Of a stretch of DNA of 17,705 nt, positions 6,365 to 14,287 are shown piece by piece. The stretch is from Rhodothermia bacterium (GTDB lineage Bacteria; Bacteroidota; Rhodothermia; Rhodothermales; JABDKH01). The stretch is taken from contig JAUIJQ010000011.1 of NCBI GenBank assembly GCA_030431165.1, positions 1-17,705 of the forward strand, read 5' to 3'. The position numbers and the translations under genes are program-made. Below the pieces are notes generated by a model. It searched no databases and was not told the origin of the DNA. It saw only the letters and a list, made by a program, of their open reading frames with translations. The number at the start of each line of letters is the position of its first letter. Within the stretch, counting starts at the first letter, position 1.

Positions 6365-7348
6365 ATGGTTCGCTGCCTCGCCCAGCCTCGGCTTGTCGCA
6401 ATCGCGATGGCGGGACTCATGCTGTTCGCAGGCCACGCTCACGTATTCGCACAGAATCGAGATCTTCGGCCTGCTTTCGGGTACGTCGTGTGGGCCGATG
6501 CGACACTTGTATCCGACTTTAACGCGGCTGAAGGTTTTGGTCTTCCGGTGGCGCGTCTGCGCATGCGTGATCGGGCCGGGGAGGGCGTCGGCTATTTCGT
6601 CCAGGCGGACTTTGCGCGGTCGCCGGCACTTCTGGATGCACGTATTGAGCTGGCACTTAGTGACCGCGTGGACTTGTACGCGGGCCTGTTCAAGACCCCG
6701 TTTAGCCGGGAATACCTGACCTTTCTGGGTGAAATACCGCTCCTTCAGCGCGGTGCAGTTGTTAACACCCTGGCGACAAAGCGTCGGGTTGGTGTTTCAC
6801 TTCGCCTTGATTCGGGCAACTTCCGCGTCTACGGCGGAATATTCAACGGAAGTAATACGGATCGATCAGGCGTATCGGATGGCTTGATCGCAGTCGCGCG
6901 GCTTGAACGTGCCGGTGAACGCTGGACGATTGGTGGCGGATTGGCCGCCGGCAAAGAGGATCAGGTTCGCCTTGCGCCTGTTGACAACTCGTTTACGGGT
7001 GACCGCATTCAGTTCGGTGCCGACATCGAATATGCATCCGCGACGACGTTCTTTCTTGCTGAGATCGCGGCAGGGCGGCTATCTCCCGATGGCCCAGTTG
7101 GGGCAGACGACATGTCACCGTGGGGCGTGACGCTATCCGGGCATCAGCAAATTGTTGGCCGACACAGAGCAATTGCCCGCATCGACTTTCTGGATCCGGA
7201 TGTCGGCAACGACGAACAATTGTTCGTCAGCCTGGGATATCGATACGACGTGAACGCACTCGCGAGGATCTTGCTGGTATACCGGGTCGATACCGACGAC
7301 CTGGACACGGGATCACTTACGGGGCGACTTCAGGTTGCCGTTCGATAA
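6365..7348 (+). CDS. outer-membrane porin, OprO/OprP (phosphate-selective porin) type
   Basis: From ATG 6365 the 327-residue product starts with a signal peptide: MVRCLAQPR, a hydrophobic core LVAIAMAGLMLFAG, and a likely cleavage after HVFA before QNRDLR. The rest alternates short amphipathic strands, as in a beta barrel, with family landmarks such as GYFVQADFA, LYAGLFKTPFSREYL, RRVGVSL and FRVYGGIFNGSN. OprO/P-type porins take up small anions; next to SulP and sulfur enzymes, sulfate or thiosulfate is a reasonable guess, not shown by the sequence. An in-frame GTG at 6320 overlaps the thioredoxin stop (GTGA) and would add 15 residues before the signal peptide. The last residue is arginine, not the aromatic residue common at barrel ends. 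Confidence 0.75.
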   Translation: MVRCLAQPRLVAIAMAGLMLFAGHAHVFAQNRDLRPAFGYVVWADATLVSDFNAAEGFGLPVARLRMRDRAGEGVGYFVQADFARSPALLDARIELALSDRVDLYAGLFKTPFSREYLTFLGEIPLLQRGAVVNTLATKRRVGVSLRLDSGNFRVYGGIFNGSNTDRSGVSDGLIAVARLERAGERWTIGGGLAAGKEDQVRLAPVDNSFTGDRIQFGADIEYASATTFFLAEIAAGRLSPDGPVGADDMSPWGVTLSGHQQIVGRHRAIARIDFLDPDVGNDEQLFVSLGYRYDVNALARILLVYRVDTDDLDTGSLTGRLQVAVR

Positions 7349-7476
7349 GACAGCAACACACAGCCATACTTTTTAGCAATACACAGCGGGACAGAGATCC
7401 GAAACGTTGCGACACGCCGCACTAAGCTGTCTCACTCTCAATCACGCGTCAATACACCACAACGCCGCATAACAAC

Positions 7477-7824
7477 ATGTCACTTCGCTCCCTCTTCAGA
7501 CGAGAGCCGTCCGGCCCCGGTATTCGGATTTCAGAAGCCGAGTTTGTATCCAACCATTTGGACGACGGCGTCGTGATTGACGTCAGAACACCTCGGGAGT
7601 TTGCGGACGCGCACATTGTGGGTGCCCGCAATCTCGACATTATGTCCCAGTCGTTTGGTACCGAGGTCTCATCACTTCCGAATAAAGGGAAGTACTACCT
7701 CTACTGTCGCAGTGGCAGCCGAAGCCATCGTGCAGCGCAGGTGATGCGCCAGATGGGGTACGATGCATACAATGTTGGCGGGCTTCAAGCCTTGGCTGGG
7801 GCGGGCGCTCCACTTGAGCGCTGA
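7477..7824 (+). CDS. cytosolic single-domain rhodanese (sulfurtransferase)
   Basis: A 115-residue rhodanese-fold protein without signal peptide. Landmarks are GVVIDVRTPREF (31-42), HIVGARNLD, the catalytic loop YCRSGSRSH (C77) and the closing NVGGLQALAGAG. The catalytic cysteine carries persulfide sulfur between donors such as thiosulfate or polysulfide and acceptors such as thioredoxin or cyanide. It closely resembles the next gene (shared words VVIDVRTP, YYLYCR, NVGGL), pointing to a tandem duplication in which the two copies serve different compartments. The 128 bases before it hold no recognised promoter or terminator. Confidence 0.93.
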   Translation: MSLRSLFRREPSGPGIRISEAEFVSNHLDDGVVIDVRTPREFADAHIVGARNLDIMSQSFGTEVSSLPNKGKYYLYCRSGSRSHRAAQVMRQMGYDAYNVGGLQALAGAGAPLER

Positions 7825-7827
7825 GTC

Positions 7828-7856
7828 AACTCGTGCCGACCGGTAACTGAGTTTTT
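7828..7856 (+). terminator. weak hairpin with T run between the two rhodanese genes
   Basis: AACTC (7828-7832) pairs with GAGTT (7849-7853) around a 16-base loop, followed by TTTTT ending at 7856. The stem is short, so termination is likely partial if it happens at all. Confidence 0.25.
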
Positions 7857-7880
7857 CTGAACACCAAAGTCGCTTTTTCA

Positions 7881-8285
7881 ATGCCAGTTCGACTTAGATC
7901 CGTATTCGTCATCGTCGTCCTATCTGCGGCCTCTCTTGTTGGTTGTGGTCGCGCACAGCAGGCACCCGACAGCGTGCGCTTGTCTGCTGCAGAATTTGTC
8001 GCGCAGGGAACCGGACAGGATGGGGTCGTTATCGACGTCAGGACGCCGGCCGAGTATGAGGCAGGCCATCTTGTGGGTGCGCTAAATATCGATCTGCGTT
8101 CGTCAACGTTCAGAGAGCAGGTACAGGCGCTCGAATCCGACAAGACGTACTACCTCTACTGCCGAACGGGCAATCGTTCGGGGCAGGCCGCGGCGATCAT
8201 GCGCGAGCAGGGTCTGGACGTACGAAATGTCGGCGGACTGTCGGCGCTTCAGGCGGCCGGTGCCGCCGTTCAAGCAGGACGATAG
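7881..8285 (+). CDS. periplasm-facing lipoprotein rhodanese
   Basis: A 134-residue protein with a lipoprotein signal: MPVRLRSV, a hydrophobic core FVIVVLSAASLV, and lipobox LVGC with C22 as the lipidated residue. The mature part is one rhodanese domain: GVVIDVRTPAEYEAGHLVGALNID (from residue 48), catalytic loop YCRTGNRSG (C94) and ending NVGGLSALQAAGA. It would trap or pass on sulfane sulfur outside the inner membrane, upstream of the YeeE-type importer, while the paralogue just before works in the cytosol. Its last 89 bases overlap the 3' end of the RND transporter gene on the other strand; both overlapping protein ends look genuine, because the NVGGL segment belongs to the rhodanese fold. 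Confidence 0.93.
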   Translation: MPVRLRSVFVIVVLSAASLVGCGRAQQAPDSVRLSAAEFVAQGTGQDGVVIDVRTPAEYEAGHLVGALNIDLRSSTFREQVQALESDKTYYLYCRTGNRSGQAAAIMREQGLDVRNVGGLSALQAAGAAVQAGR

Positions 8286-10839
8286 TTGCGGGTAGTGCCA
8301 CGAGCGCAGCCACCAGCGTCATTCCAATCCCGAGCACAGCTAGCTCGCCGATGGTCCGCATGCCGGGGTGCATTGACGTGAGCAATCCGGCAAATCCGAC
8401 CATCGTTGTCAACGCGCTTACGGTGACGTGTTCTCCCGTGGAGCGCAGCACGCGTCGAATCTGGCCTGGCCCTTCCTCGCGGTACCTGTGGACTATGTGT
8501 ATTCCACTGTCGTCACCGATACCGAGTACCGTTGGAAGAACGACGAGGTTGTAGAACGTTAATTTCATTCCGAGCGCGGGCATCAAGGCAAACATCCAGA
8601 GAAAGCTTGCGACCAGCGGCGTCAGTGCGAGAAGGATCCACCGGGGCTTGCGCAGGATCACGACCTTGAACGCCACGACGAGCAGAAGTGTGAGGGCAAC
8701 CATTATCGGCGCTTCTTTCTGCATCAGCCGCAGCATGTCGGATGCTACAATCGGGGTCGATCCGGCGTGGTAGACCCGGCCGTCGTCGAGGCGAACGGTT
8801 CCGACATCGTCGGCAAAAGCCATGGAGCGTCGGCCGTCTGAAAGGCTTTCGGCCGGGTAAATGATTACAAGGTTGGCGATTGTGCCCGACTTCGTCGTGA
8901 ACGGTCGGCGGATAAACTCGGGTACCTGATCGATATCGATTACTCGCCTCGTTCCCGCAGCTCGGCGAAGCAAGTCAAGACTCTCGGAGTCAAGGGTTCC
9001 GCCGGGTATATCGTCGAGCCGTGCGCGGATGTTTGCGATGCGCTCGAGCTTGGCGGTTGCGGCCGCTGCCGTCATGGGAAATCGATCGCCAAGCGTTTCG
9101 ACGTCGCGAATGGTAGGCGTAAGTGTGTCTGACGACATGTGTCGTCGGATTGCATCAGCAACGACGTATGTTTCGTCGATCGACCCCGTGAGTATGTACG
9201 CGGCGTTGCGTGTCTCGTGATCGGAATAGACCCGACGCACTTTGGCGTTCAGCGAATCATACTCCGGATAGTCTGGACTGAGTTGTCCGAAGTCGTATTC
9301 AAACGCAACGCGTGGAAGCAGTAGAATCGACGCGACCGTTGCGGCAATCGCGAGCGCTATGATTGCCAGCGCTGGATATCGATCGTCCACCCGGCGGCGC
9401 TTTTTCTGTCGTTTGGTTGTTCGCGTTCGCACCGGACGGAGGTCAATAAACCGCCATCGTTCAAACAAGACCAGCAGGGCGGGCAGCACAACGAGCATCG
9501 CAATCAGTCCAAGGAGGATGCCATTGCCTGCTATGAATCCGAACTCGCTGAAGCCGCGGAAATCCGCAAGCATCAAGACGTAGAATGCCGCCGCGGTTGT
9601 AATCGCAACGACGGCAACGGCGCGACCTGTAGTGTGTATCGTTTTTGAGATCGCGTTGGAGATGGACGCCCCCGCGCCGCGCTCCTCGGCGTACCTTGCG
9701 TAGACGTGAATTCCGAAGTCGATTCCGAGTCCGAACAGCACGAGGCCGAGTGCGGCGGTCATGATGTTCAGCGATCCGTACGCAATGTGGGCGATCCCGA
9801 AGGTCCAGACTTCTGCGGCAATCAGTGGGAGCGCAATGAGCATTGCCGTGGCCGGCGTGCGAGCCAGTTCCTGCAGCAGCACTTTGGGCTTCAACGATGA
9901 AACGGTACGCGCCCGTACCGCCTTGTAGTAGAAGTACCCGACGACGACAAACAGAAGAAGTGCCGCACCCGCAAGAAACGTGTCGGCAACGTCGTCTGTA
10001 ATCGTCTCGATCTGCACGAGTTGCCGCAGCAATCGCCCCGCCACGGTAACCTCGAGTGCGCCACCAAACTCAGCCTGATTCAGGGAGTCGGTCAAGGCGC
10101 GCAGATCAGCGTAAGTCTCCCGAATAAATTGAATGTCAGTCTGTGAGCCCGACGGATACAACCTGACCGCGATCGCACTTGAGTCCGGCGACATCGGGTA
10201 CTCGCTCCCGATAAGGCCGCGGTAGTCTTCGACAAGGGCGGACGCAAGCGAATCATCCCGGGCTACGGTGCCGTCCTCGTCATCTTCGTCCAGATCGAAA
10301 TAAAACGGATTCGCCTCGAGGACTTCCCGTTCGAGCGAGCGCTGGAGAAACGCGTCGAGTGTGTCCAACTCGTCCAGGGTAGCGAAATAGAGGGCGTTGT
10401 CCTGGAGGAACGAGACATCGCGGCGAAACGCTGATCGTGTGAAATACGGTTCGTCGCGATCAGCCCCGGTAAGAGCAAGCGCGTACGGGATGAGCCGTTC
10501 TGCAAATGCCAACCGGTCGTCAAACGTTGCGCCTTCGACGACGACGGCCGCCGCACTTTCGCCGCCAATCGTGTCACGCAGGGCGTACAGCGCCTGAACT
10601 GACGGGTACCGGCTCGGCAGGAGCTCCGCAAAGTCGCTGTTCACGTGGAGCTGCGCAGTACCTGCGTAGCCAAAGACGGAAAGCACGACGGCAACAATGA
10701 CAATAAGTAGCGGATGCCTGGTGACCAGCCGGGCAAGTGCCATCTCGGCGTTCCAGAGTCTGTCGTCGCTACGGGTCATCGTTACTGGGGCACCGGCCCC
10801 TTGACGAGGCATAGCTCGGTCGGTGTAATCGCCAGTCAT
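8197..10839 (-). CDS. RND/MMPL-superfamily exporter
   Basis: An 880-residue protein with the two-fold repeat of RND transporters. TM1 is at about 43-61, followed by a large periplasmic domain (62-285), then five or six membrane segments with GLGIDFGIHVYARYAEE (D374). After a very basic cytosolic linker (RTRTTKRQKKRRR) come the second TM1, a second periplasmic domain and the matching motif GIGDDSGIHIVHRYREE near residue 775. The aspartates in both motifs are the proton-relay residues of this superfamily. The type without an adjacent adaptor or outer-membrane gene resembles MMPL/HpnN-like exporters of lipids or hydrophobic compounds; the cargo is unknown. A strongly acidic patch (FDLDEDDEDG, 181-190) lies in the first periplasmic domain. 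ATG at 10839 was used; an in-frame ATG at 10779 gives MTRSDDRLW and is equally possible. The gene is divergent from the hibernation factor gene. Confidence 0.9.
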   Translation of the reverse strand: MTGDYTDRAMPRQGAGAPVTMTRSDDRLWNAEMALARLVTRHPLLIVIVAVVLSVFGYAGTAQLHVNSDFAELLPSRYPSVQALYALRDTIGGESAAAVVVEGATFDDRLAFAERLIPYALALTGADRDEPYFTRSAFRRDVSFLQDNALYFATLDELDTLDAFLQRSLEREVLEANPFYFDLDEDDEDGTVARDDSLASALVEDYRGLIGSEYPMSPDSSAIAVRLYPSGSQTDIQFIRETYADLRALTDSLNQAEFGGALEVTVAGRLLRQLVQIETITDDVADTFLAGAALLLFVVVGYFYYKAVRARTVSSLKPKVLLQELARTPATAMLIALPLIAAEVWTFGIAHIAYGSLNIMTAALGLVLFGLGIDFGIHVYARYAEERGAGASISNAISKTIHTTGRAVAVVAITTAAAFYVLMLADFRGFSEFGFIAGNGILLGLIAMLVVLPALLVLFERWRFIDLRPVRTRTTKRQKKRRRVDDRYPALAIIALAIAATVASILLLPRVAFEYDFGQLSPDYPEYDSLNAKVRRVYSDHETRNAAYILTGSIDETYVVADAIRRHMSSDTLTPTIRDVETLGDRFPMTAAAATAKLERIANIRARLDDIPGGTLDSESLDLLRRAAGTRRVIDIDQVPEFIRRPFTTKSGTIANLVIIYPAESLSDGRRSMAFADDVGTVRLDDGRVYHAGSTPIVASDMLRLMQKEAPIMVALTLLLVVAFKVVILRKPRWILLALTPLVASFLWMFALMPALGMKLTFYNLVVLPTVLGIGDDSGIHIVHRYREEGPGQIRRVLRSTGEHVTVSALTTMVGFAGLLTSMHPGMRTIGELAVLGIGMTLVAALVALPATIVLLERRHRPPEAPTVRRHFVRPDPARA

Positions 10840-11119
10840 ATAGTATCGTGGCGAAACCGCAGAGCGCTCAACCGACTCTACATGCTAACGCTGTGTGCAA
10901 CGGGGAAGTACAGGGACGAAGCTGAAACCGGGGTGGTATCCACCGGCGCCCGCGTAGGCGATACCCCTACAACCGGTGGAGGCCGATACTACGTTGCACG
11001 CGGTCTGTGGCCGCTTTACTGCGTGGCGCGCAGTAACTTGATTGGCGATAACAGAAGGGCGGTTTACCACCTTTGCGGAAATTGTCCCGAGTGCCATCTG
11101 TCACCAGCATATCGAGAAT
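10840..11119. promoter_or_regulatory. divergent control region between the RND exporter and hpf
   Basis: No convincing gene lies here. The region carries GGTGG-TAT-CCACC (10932-10944), an eight-base inverted repeat TCCACCGG/CCGGTGGA (10939-10946 and 10973-10980) enclosing GTAGG/CCTAC (10954-10958 and 10966-10970), and the 20-base element at 10959-10978 that recurs before the histidine kinase gene. TACGTTGC (10990-10997) appears in inverted form near the second copy. Confidence 0.55.
10959..10978 (+). promoter_or_regulatory. conserved 20-base element, copy 1 (candidate response-regulator site)
   Basis: CGATACCCCTACAACCGGTG differs at one base of 20 from the element at 15411-15430. It contains TACCCCT, which fits the NarL heptamer consensus TACYYMT, and overlaps the dyad GTAGG-N7-CCTAC. 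It lies 120 bases from the RND start and about 140 bases before hpf. The NarL/FixJ-type regulator encoded at 16582-17235 is the natural candidate to bind it. Confidence 0.55.
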
Positions 11120-11542
11120 ATGAACGTCGTTGTACAGGGAACGCACGTGGAGTTGACGAGCCTGTTGAAGGACTTTGTCCATGAGAAGATTGATGATGCC
11201 TTGCGCCCGTTCGGAGAGATGAAGGACGATCCCGCGCTGAAAGTCGACGTGGAGCTTGAGGCGAACAAGGGGCATCATCGAAAAGGCGAGGACGTGTTCC
11301 GCGCAGAGGCCACCCTGTCGGTTCGGGGTACCGTATTGCGCGTAGAGGCTTTCTCAGACGACATGTACAATGCAATTACCCAGATGAAGCACAAGCTCAC
11401 CCGGGAAATCAGGAGCTGGCGCGAGAAGCGCATCACGGTGGCACGCGATGGCGCGCGGTCGGCCACGGCACTGCACGCGGATGACAACGTATCCGAAGAA
11501 CCGTTCGACGACTGGATTGACGAAGACGGCGAAACCGTCTGA
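11120..11542 (+). CDS. hpf: ribosome hibernation-promoting factor, HPF/YfiA family
   Basis: From ATG 11120 the product has 140 residues. It starts with MNVVVQGTHVELTSLLKDFVHEKI, the usual first strand and helix of the HPF/RaiA fold, and continues with the VDVELEANK strand, FRAEATLSVRG and RVEAFSDDMYNAITQMKHKL, the typical second helix. The end is acidic (EEPFDDWIDEDGE). It is of the short type, without the C-terminal dimerisation domain of long HPF. These proteins bind the 30S decoding region and silence ribosomes in stationary phase or energy stress. ATG 11120 was chosen because homologues begin there; an upstream in-frame ATG at 11042 would add 26 unrelated residues. The 3' end overlaps the start of the P-type ATPase gene. 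Confidence 0.92.
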   Translation: MNVVVQGTHVELTSLLKDFVHEKIDDALRPFGEMKDDPALKVDVELEANKGHHRKGEDVFRAEATLSVRGTVLRVEAFSDDMYNAITQMKHKLTREIRSWREKRITVARDGARSATALHADDNVSEEPFDDWIDEDGETV

Positions 11543-14234
11543 ATCCGGGTTCCATAGCCTGTCATCGGTTGACGCCCTGACAGCGCTTGCCGTCGACGCG
11601 ACTGTCGGCCTCTCTGAGGCGGATGTCGCGGCTCGGCGGCTGCAGTACGGCCCAAACGAAATCGCACCGCATCCCGTACGTGGGGTTGCTTCGATTCTCA
11701 TTGCGCAGTTCCGGAGCCTCATTGTGGCGCTCCTTGTTGCCGCTGCCATCATTGCGTTTGCTTTTGGGGAAGAAGTAGAAGGGTACGCGGTAGTCGTGGT
11801 AATCGTACTGAACGCGGCGATCGGGTTCTTCTCCGAGCTGCGTGCCGTACGCTCCATGGAGGCCCTGTTCGAGATTGGCACCGTAACAACGCGGGTTCGC
11901 AGGGAAGGGAAGGCGGCAAAGGTCCCAGCCCGCGAGCTTGTACCCGGCGACATTGTGCTCATCGATGAGGGCGATGTTGTCACGGCCGATCTGCGCCTTG
12001 TCGCGTCATCAAAGCTGCAGGCCGACGAATCGACGCTGACCGGGGAAAGCCTGCCGGTCGGAAAACACACTGACCCGGTGGTACCCGGAACGCCCCTCGC
12101 AGAACGAGCCTCGATGTTGCACAAAGGCACGTCCGTGACGCGAGGAAACGGCGAAGGCGTTGTGATCGGAACGGGCTTGAACACCGAACTCGGGACAATT
12201 ACCGGACTTGTCCAGGAGGCGCGCGACGAACATACCCCGCTGGAGAAGCGGCTTGACCGGCTTGGTCATCGCCTCATCTGGACAACGCTGGTTATTACGG
12301 TGCTCGTTGTGGTGATCGGAATGGCGCGCGGACGTGGACTCGTGATCATCCAGACCGCTATTGCACTTGCCGTGGCGGCAATCCCGGAGGGCCTGCCGGT
12401 GGTGGCCACGATTTCGCTGGCGCGAGGACTGCGCCGCATGGCGAGGCGAAACGCCCTCGTCAACCGTCTGTCTTCGGTTGAAACACTCGGCGCGACCGGC
12501 GTGATCGTCACCGACAAAACGGGGACGCTGACGGAAAACCGGATGACGGCGACTCGTCTACTGGTAAACGGGTCGCTCCTGGTTCTGTCAGACTCGCACA
12601 ATGAACTAAGTGCGAGTGATGACGACGTTGGTTCTCCGACGATGGACGTGGCGCGTCGCTCGCTCGAAGTGGGCGCACTGTGCAACAACGCGAGCATTCA
12701 GGAAGGGCGCCGCTTTGGTGACCCCATGGAAGTCGCCCTGCTGGAGGCCGCGCACCGAATGGGGCTCGACCGGCCGAGTCTGACTGCGGAACGTCCGGAG
12801 GTCAGGGAAGAAGCGTTTGACCCGGAAGTAAAGATGATGGCGACGTTTCACGAGGTGCCTGACGGGTTTATTGTCTCCGTAAAAGGCGCGCCAGAATCTG
12901 TCCTGGCTGTGTGTGATCGCGTTGTAACCAAGAGCGGAACATTGCCTCTGGATTCGGCCGGACGTGACGCGTGGATGCAGCAGGTCGCCGCACTTGCGCG
13001 GACTGGACTGCGTACGCTCGCTCTCGCTACCAGGACCACCGCTGACGCTGGTGACTATCCGTTTCGGGGACTGGACCTCGTTGGTGTGGTCGGTTTCGAA
13101 GATCCGCCACGACTGGAGATTCGCGATGCGATCAGCCAGTGCCGGCGAGCCGGAATAAACGTCGTCATGGCGACCGGTGACGCCTCTGATACGGCACGAA
13201 ACATCGGAGGGCAGATCGGACTTGTGTCGGCAGACGAGCGGGACGCTGTCGTAATCCATGGCTCCGAGATGAAGCCCGTCGAGGAGATGTCGCGGACGGA
13301 CAAGGAGAGGATCGTGAATGCGCGCCTGCTGGTTCGCGTGAGCCCGAGGCAGAAGCTTGATCTGATCGGGTTACATCAGCAGGCCGGAAACGTCGTCGCC
13401 ATGACGGGCGACGGGGTCAACGATGCCCCCGCGCTGAAGAAGGCGGATATCGGCATTGCGATGGGACAGCGGGGCACACAGGTGGCGCAGGAGGCGGCTG
13501 ACATGGTGCTCAAGGATGATCGCTTCCTGACGATTGTGGCCGCAGTGGAAGAAGGCAGAGAGATCTTTGAGAACATCAGAAAGTTTGTTCGCTACCTGCT
13601 GTCGTGCAATATCAGCGAGGTGATGGTCGTCGGTATTGCCATTCTGTTCGGGGCTGCCCTTCCAGTCCTGCCGCTGCAGATCTTGCTTCTAAATCTGGTG
13701 ACGGATGTGTTTCCGGCACTGGCGCTTGGTCTGGGTGCAGGGATCGGTGGCGTCATGAATCGCCCCCCTCGTGATCCCGCAGAGCCAATCCTCACACGGC
13801 AGCACTGGCTCGGCATTGTCGGATTCGGATTTGTGTTCACCATTGCCGTTCTGGGCTCACTACTCGTCGCGGAACTGCTTCTCGGCTATTCGCAGTCGCA
13901 GGCCGTGACGGTGTCGTTCCTGGTGCTCGCGTTTGGTCAGCTCTTCCACGTCTTCAACATGAGAGACCCGGCTTCGCCGACAATCCGCAACGAGGTGACA
14001 CGTAACCCGTACATCTGGGGCGCACTCGCCCTGTGTTTGTCAATTGTTCTCGTTGTGACCTACGTCCCGCCGCTCGCACGCGTTCTTAGCATAACGCCGC
14101 CAGACTTGTCCGGCTGGATTCTCGTTGCTGCAGCGAGTCTGACGCCGTTTGCCGTCGGGCAGATTGCGCTGTTGGTCAGATCGCGTTATCCATCAGATCG
14201 CACGGGCAGTGAACGCGGCAACCTTCCGTTGTGA
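11517..14234 (+). CDS. P-type cation-transporting ATPase, P2A (Ca2+) type
   Basis: About 905 residues with all hallmarks of a P2-type ATPase: N-terminal cation domain (GFHSLSSVDALTAL), actuator motif LTGES (about 174-178), M4 motif PEGLP (290-294), phosphorylation site DKTGTLT (D333), nucleotide-domain KGAPES, hinge TGDGVND (630-636), M5 NISE (N698, E701) and M6 NLVTD (N726, T729, D730). The M4, M5 and M6 residues match the calcium ligands of SERCA, so Ca2+ export is the best guess, though Mn2+ or other ions are possible. The start is uncertain: TTG 11517 gives a natural N-terminus and 26 bases of overlap with hpf; ATG 11481 and ATG 11448 are in frame but overlap hpf by 62 and 95 bases. Translation is probably coupled to hpf, placing ion pumping and ribosome hibernation under one promoter. 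Confidence 0.92.
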   Translation: MTKTAKPSESGFHSLSSVDALTALAVDATVGLSEADVAARRLQYGPNEIAPHPVRGVASILIAQFRSLIVALLVAAAIIAFAFGEEVEGYAVVVVIVLNAAIGFFSELRAVRSMEALFEIGTVTTRVRREGKAAKVPARELVPGDIVLIDEGDVVTADLRLVASSKLQADESTLTGESLPVGKHTDPVVPGTPLAERASMLHKGTSVTRGNGEGVVIGTGLNTELGTITGLVQEARDEHTPLEKRLDRLGHRLIWTTLVITVLVVVIGMARGRGLVIIQTAIALAVAAIPEGLPVVATISLARGLRRMARRNALVNRLSSVETLGATGVIVTDKTGTLTENRMTATRLLVNGSLLVLSDSHNELSASDDDVGSPTMDVARRSLEVGALCNNASIQEGRRFGDPMEVALLEAAHRMGLDRPSLTAERPEVREEAFDPEVKMMATFHEVPDGFIVSVKGAPESVLAVCDRVVTKSGTLPLDSAGRDAWMQQVAALARTGLRTLALATRTTADAGDYPFRGLDLVGVVGFEDPPRLEIRDAISQCRRAGINVVMATGDASDTARNIGGQIGLVSADERDAVVIHGSEMKPVEEMSRTDKERIVNARLLVRVSPRQKLDLIGLHQQAGNVVAMTGDGVNDAPALKKADIGIAMGQRGTQVAQEAADMVLKDDRFLTIVAAVEEGREIFENIRKFVRYLLSCNISEVMVVGIAILFGAALPVLPLQILLLNLVTDVFPALALGLGAGIGGVMNRPPRDPAEPILTRQHWLGIVGFGFVFTIAVLGSLLVAELLLGYSQSQAVTVSFLVLAFGQLFHVFNMRDPASPTIRNEVTRNPYIWGALALCLSIVLVVTYVPPLARVLSITPPDLSGWILVAAASLTPFAVGQIALLVRSRYPSDRTGSERGNLPL

Positions 14235-14250
14235 TCTGTAAGAAAATTGC

Positions 14251-14287
14251 CCACGGTACGCTGAGAAATGTTCTCAGCAATTCGTGG
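14251..14287. other. two-tier hairpin downstream of the ATPase gene
   Basis: A perfect eight-base stem GCTGAGAA/TTCTCAGC (14260-14267 and 14271-14278) with loop ATG is enclosed by CCACG/CGTGG (14251-14255 and 14283-14287), separated by a symmetric four-by-four internal loop. There is no T run after it on the plus strand, and an A-rich AAGAAAATT precedes it. It may be an mRNA 3'-end stabiliser, a Rho-linked end or a protein-binding dyad. Confidence 0.5.

Noticed and set aside
10714..11184. 156-codon plus-strand frame across the RND/hpf divergent region
   Set aside because: It overlaps the RND start antisense and hpf in another frame, and its composition is not protein-like; the region is better explained as regulatory.
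11354..12184. 276-codon minus-strand frame inside hpf and the ATPase gene
   Set aside because: Rich in S, T, R and P from antisense codon bias; the plus-strand ATPase with all its motifs is certain.
12606..13259. 217-codon minus-strand frame inside the ATPase gene
   Set aside because: An antisense shadow of the ATPase nucleotide-binding domain with no recognisable fold.
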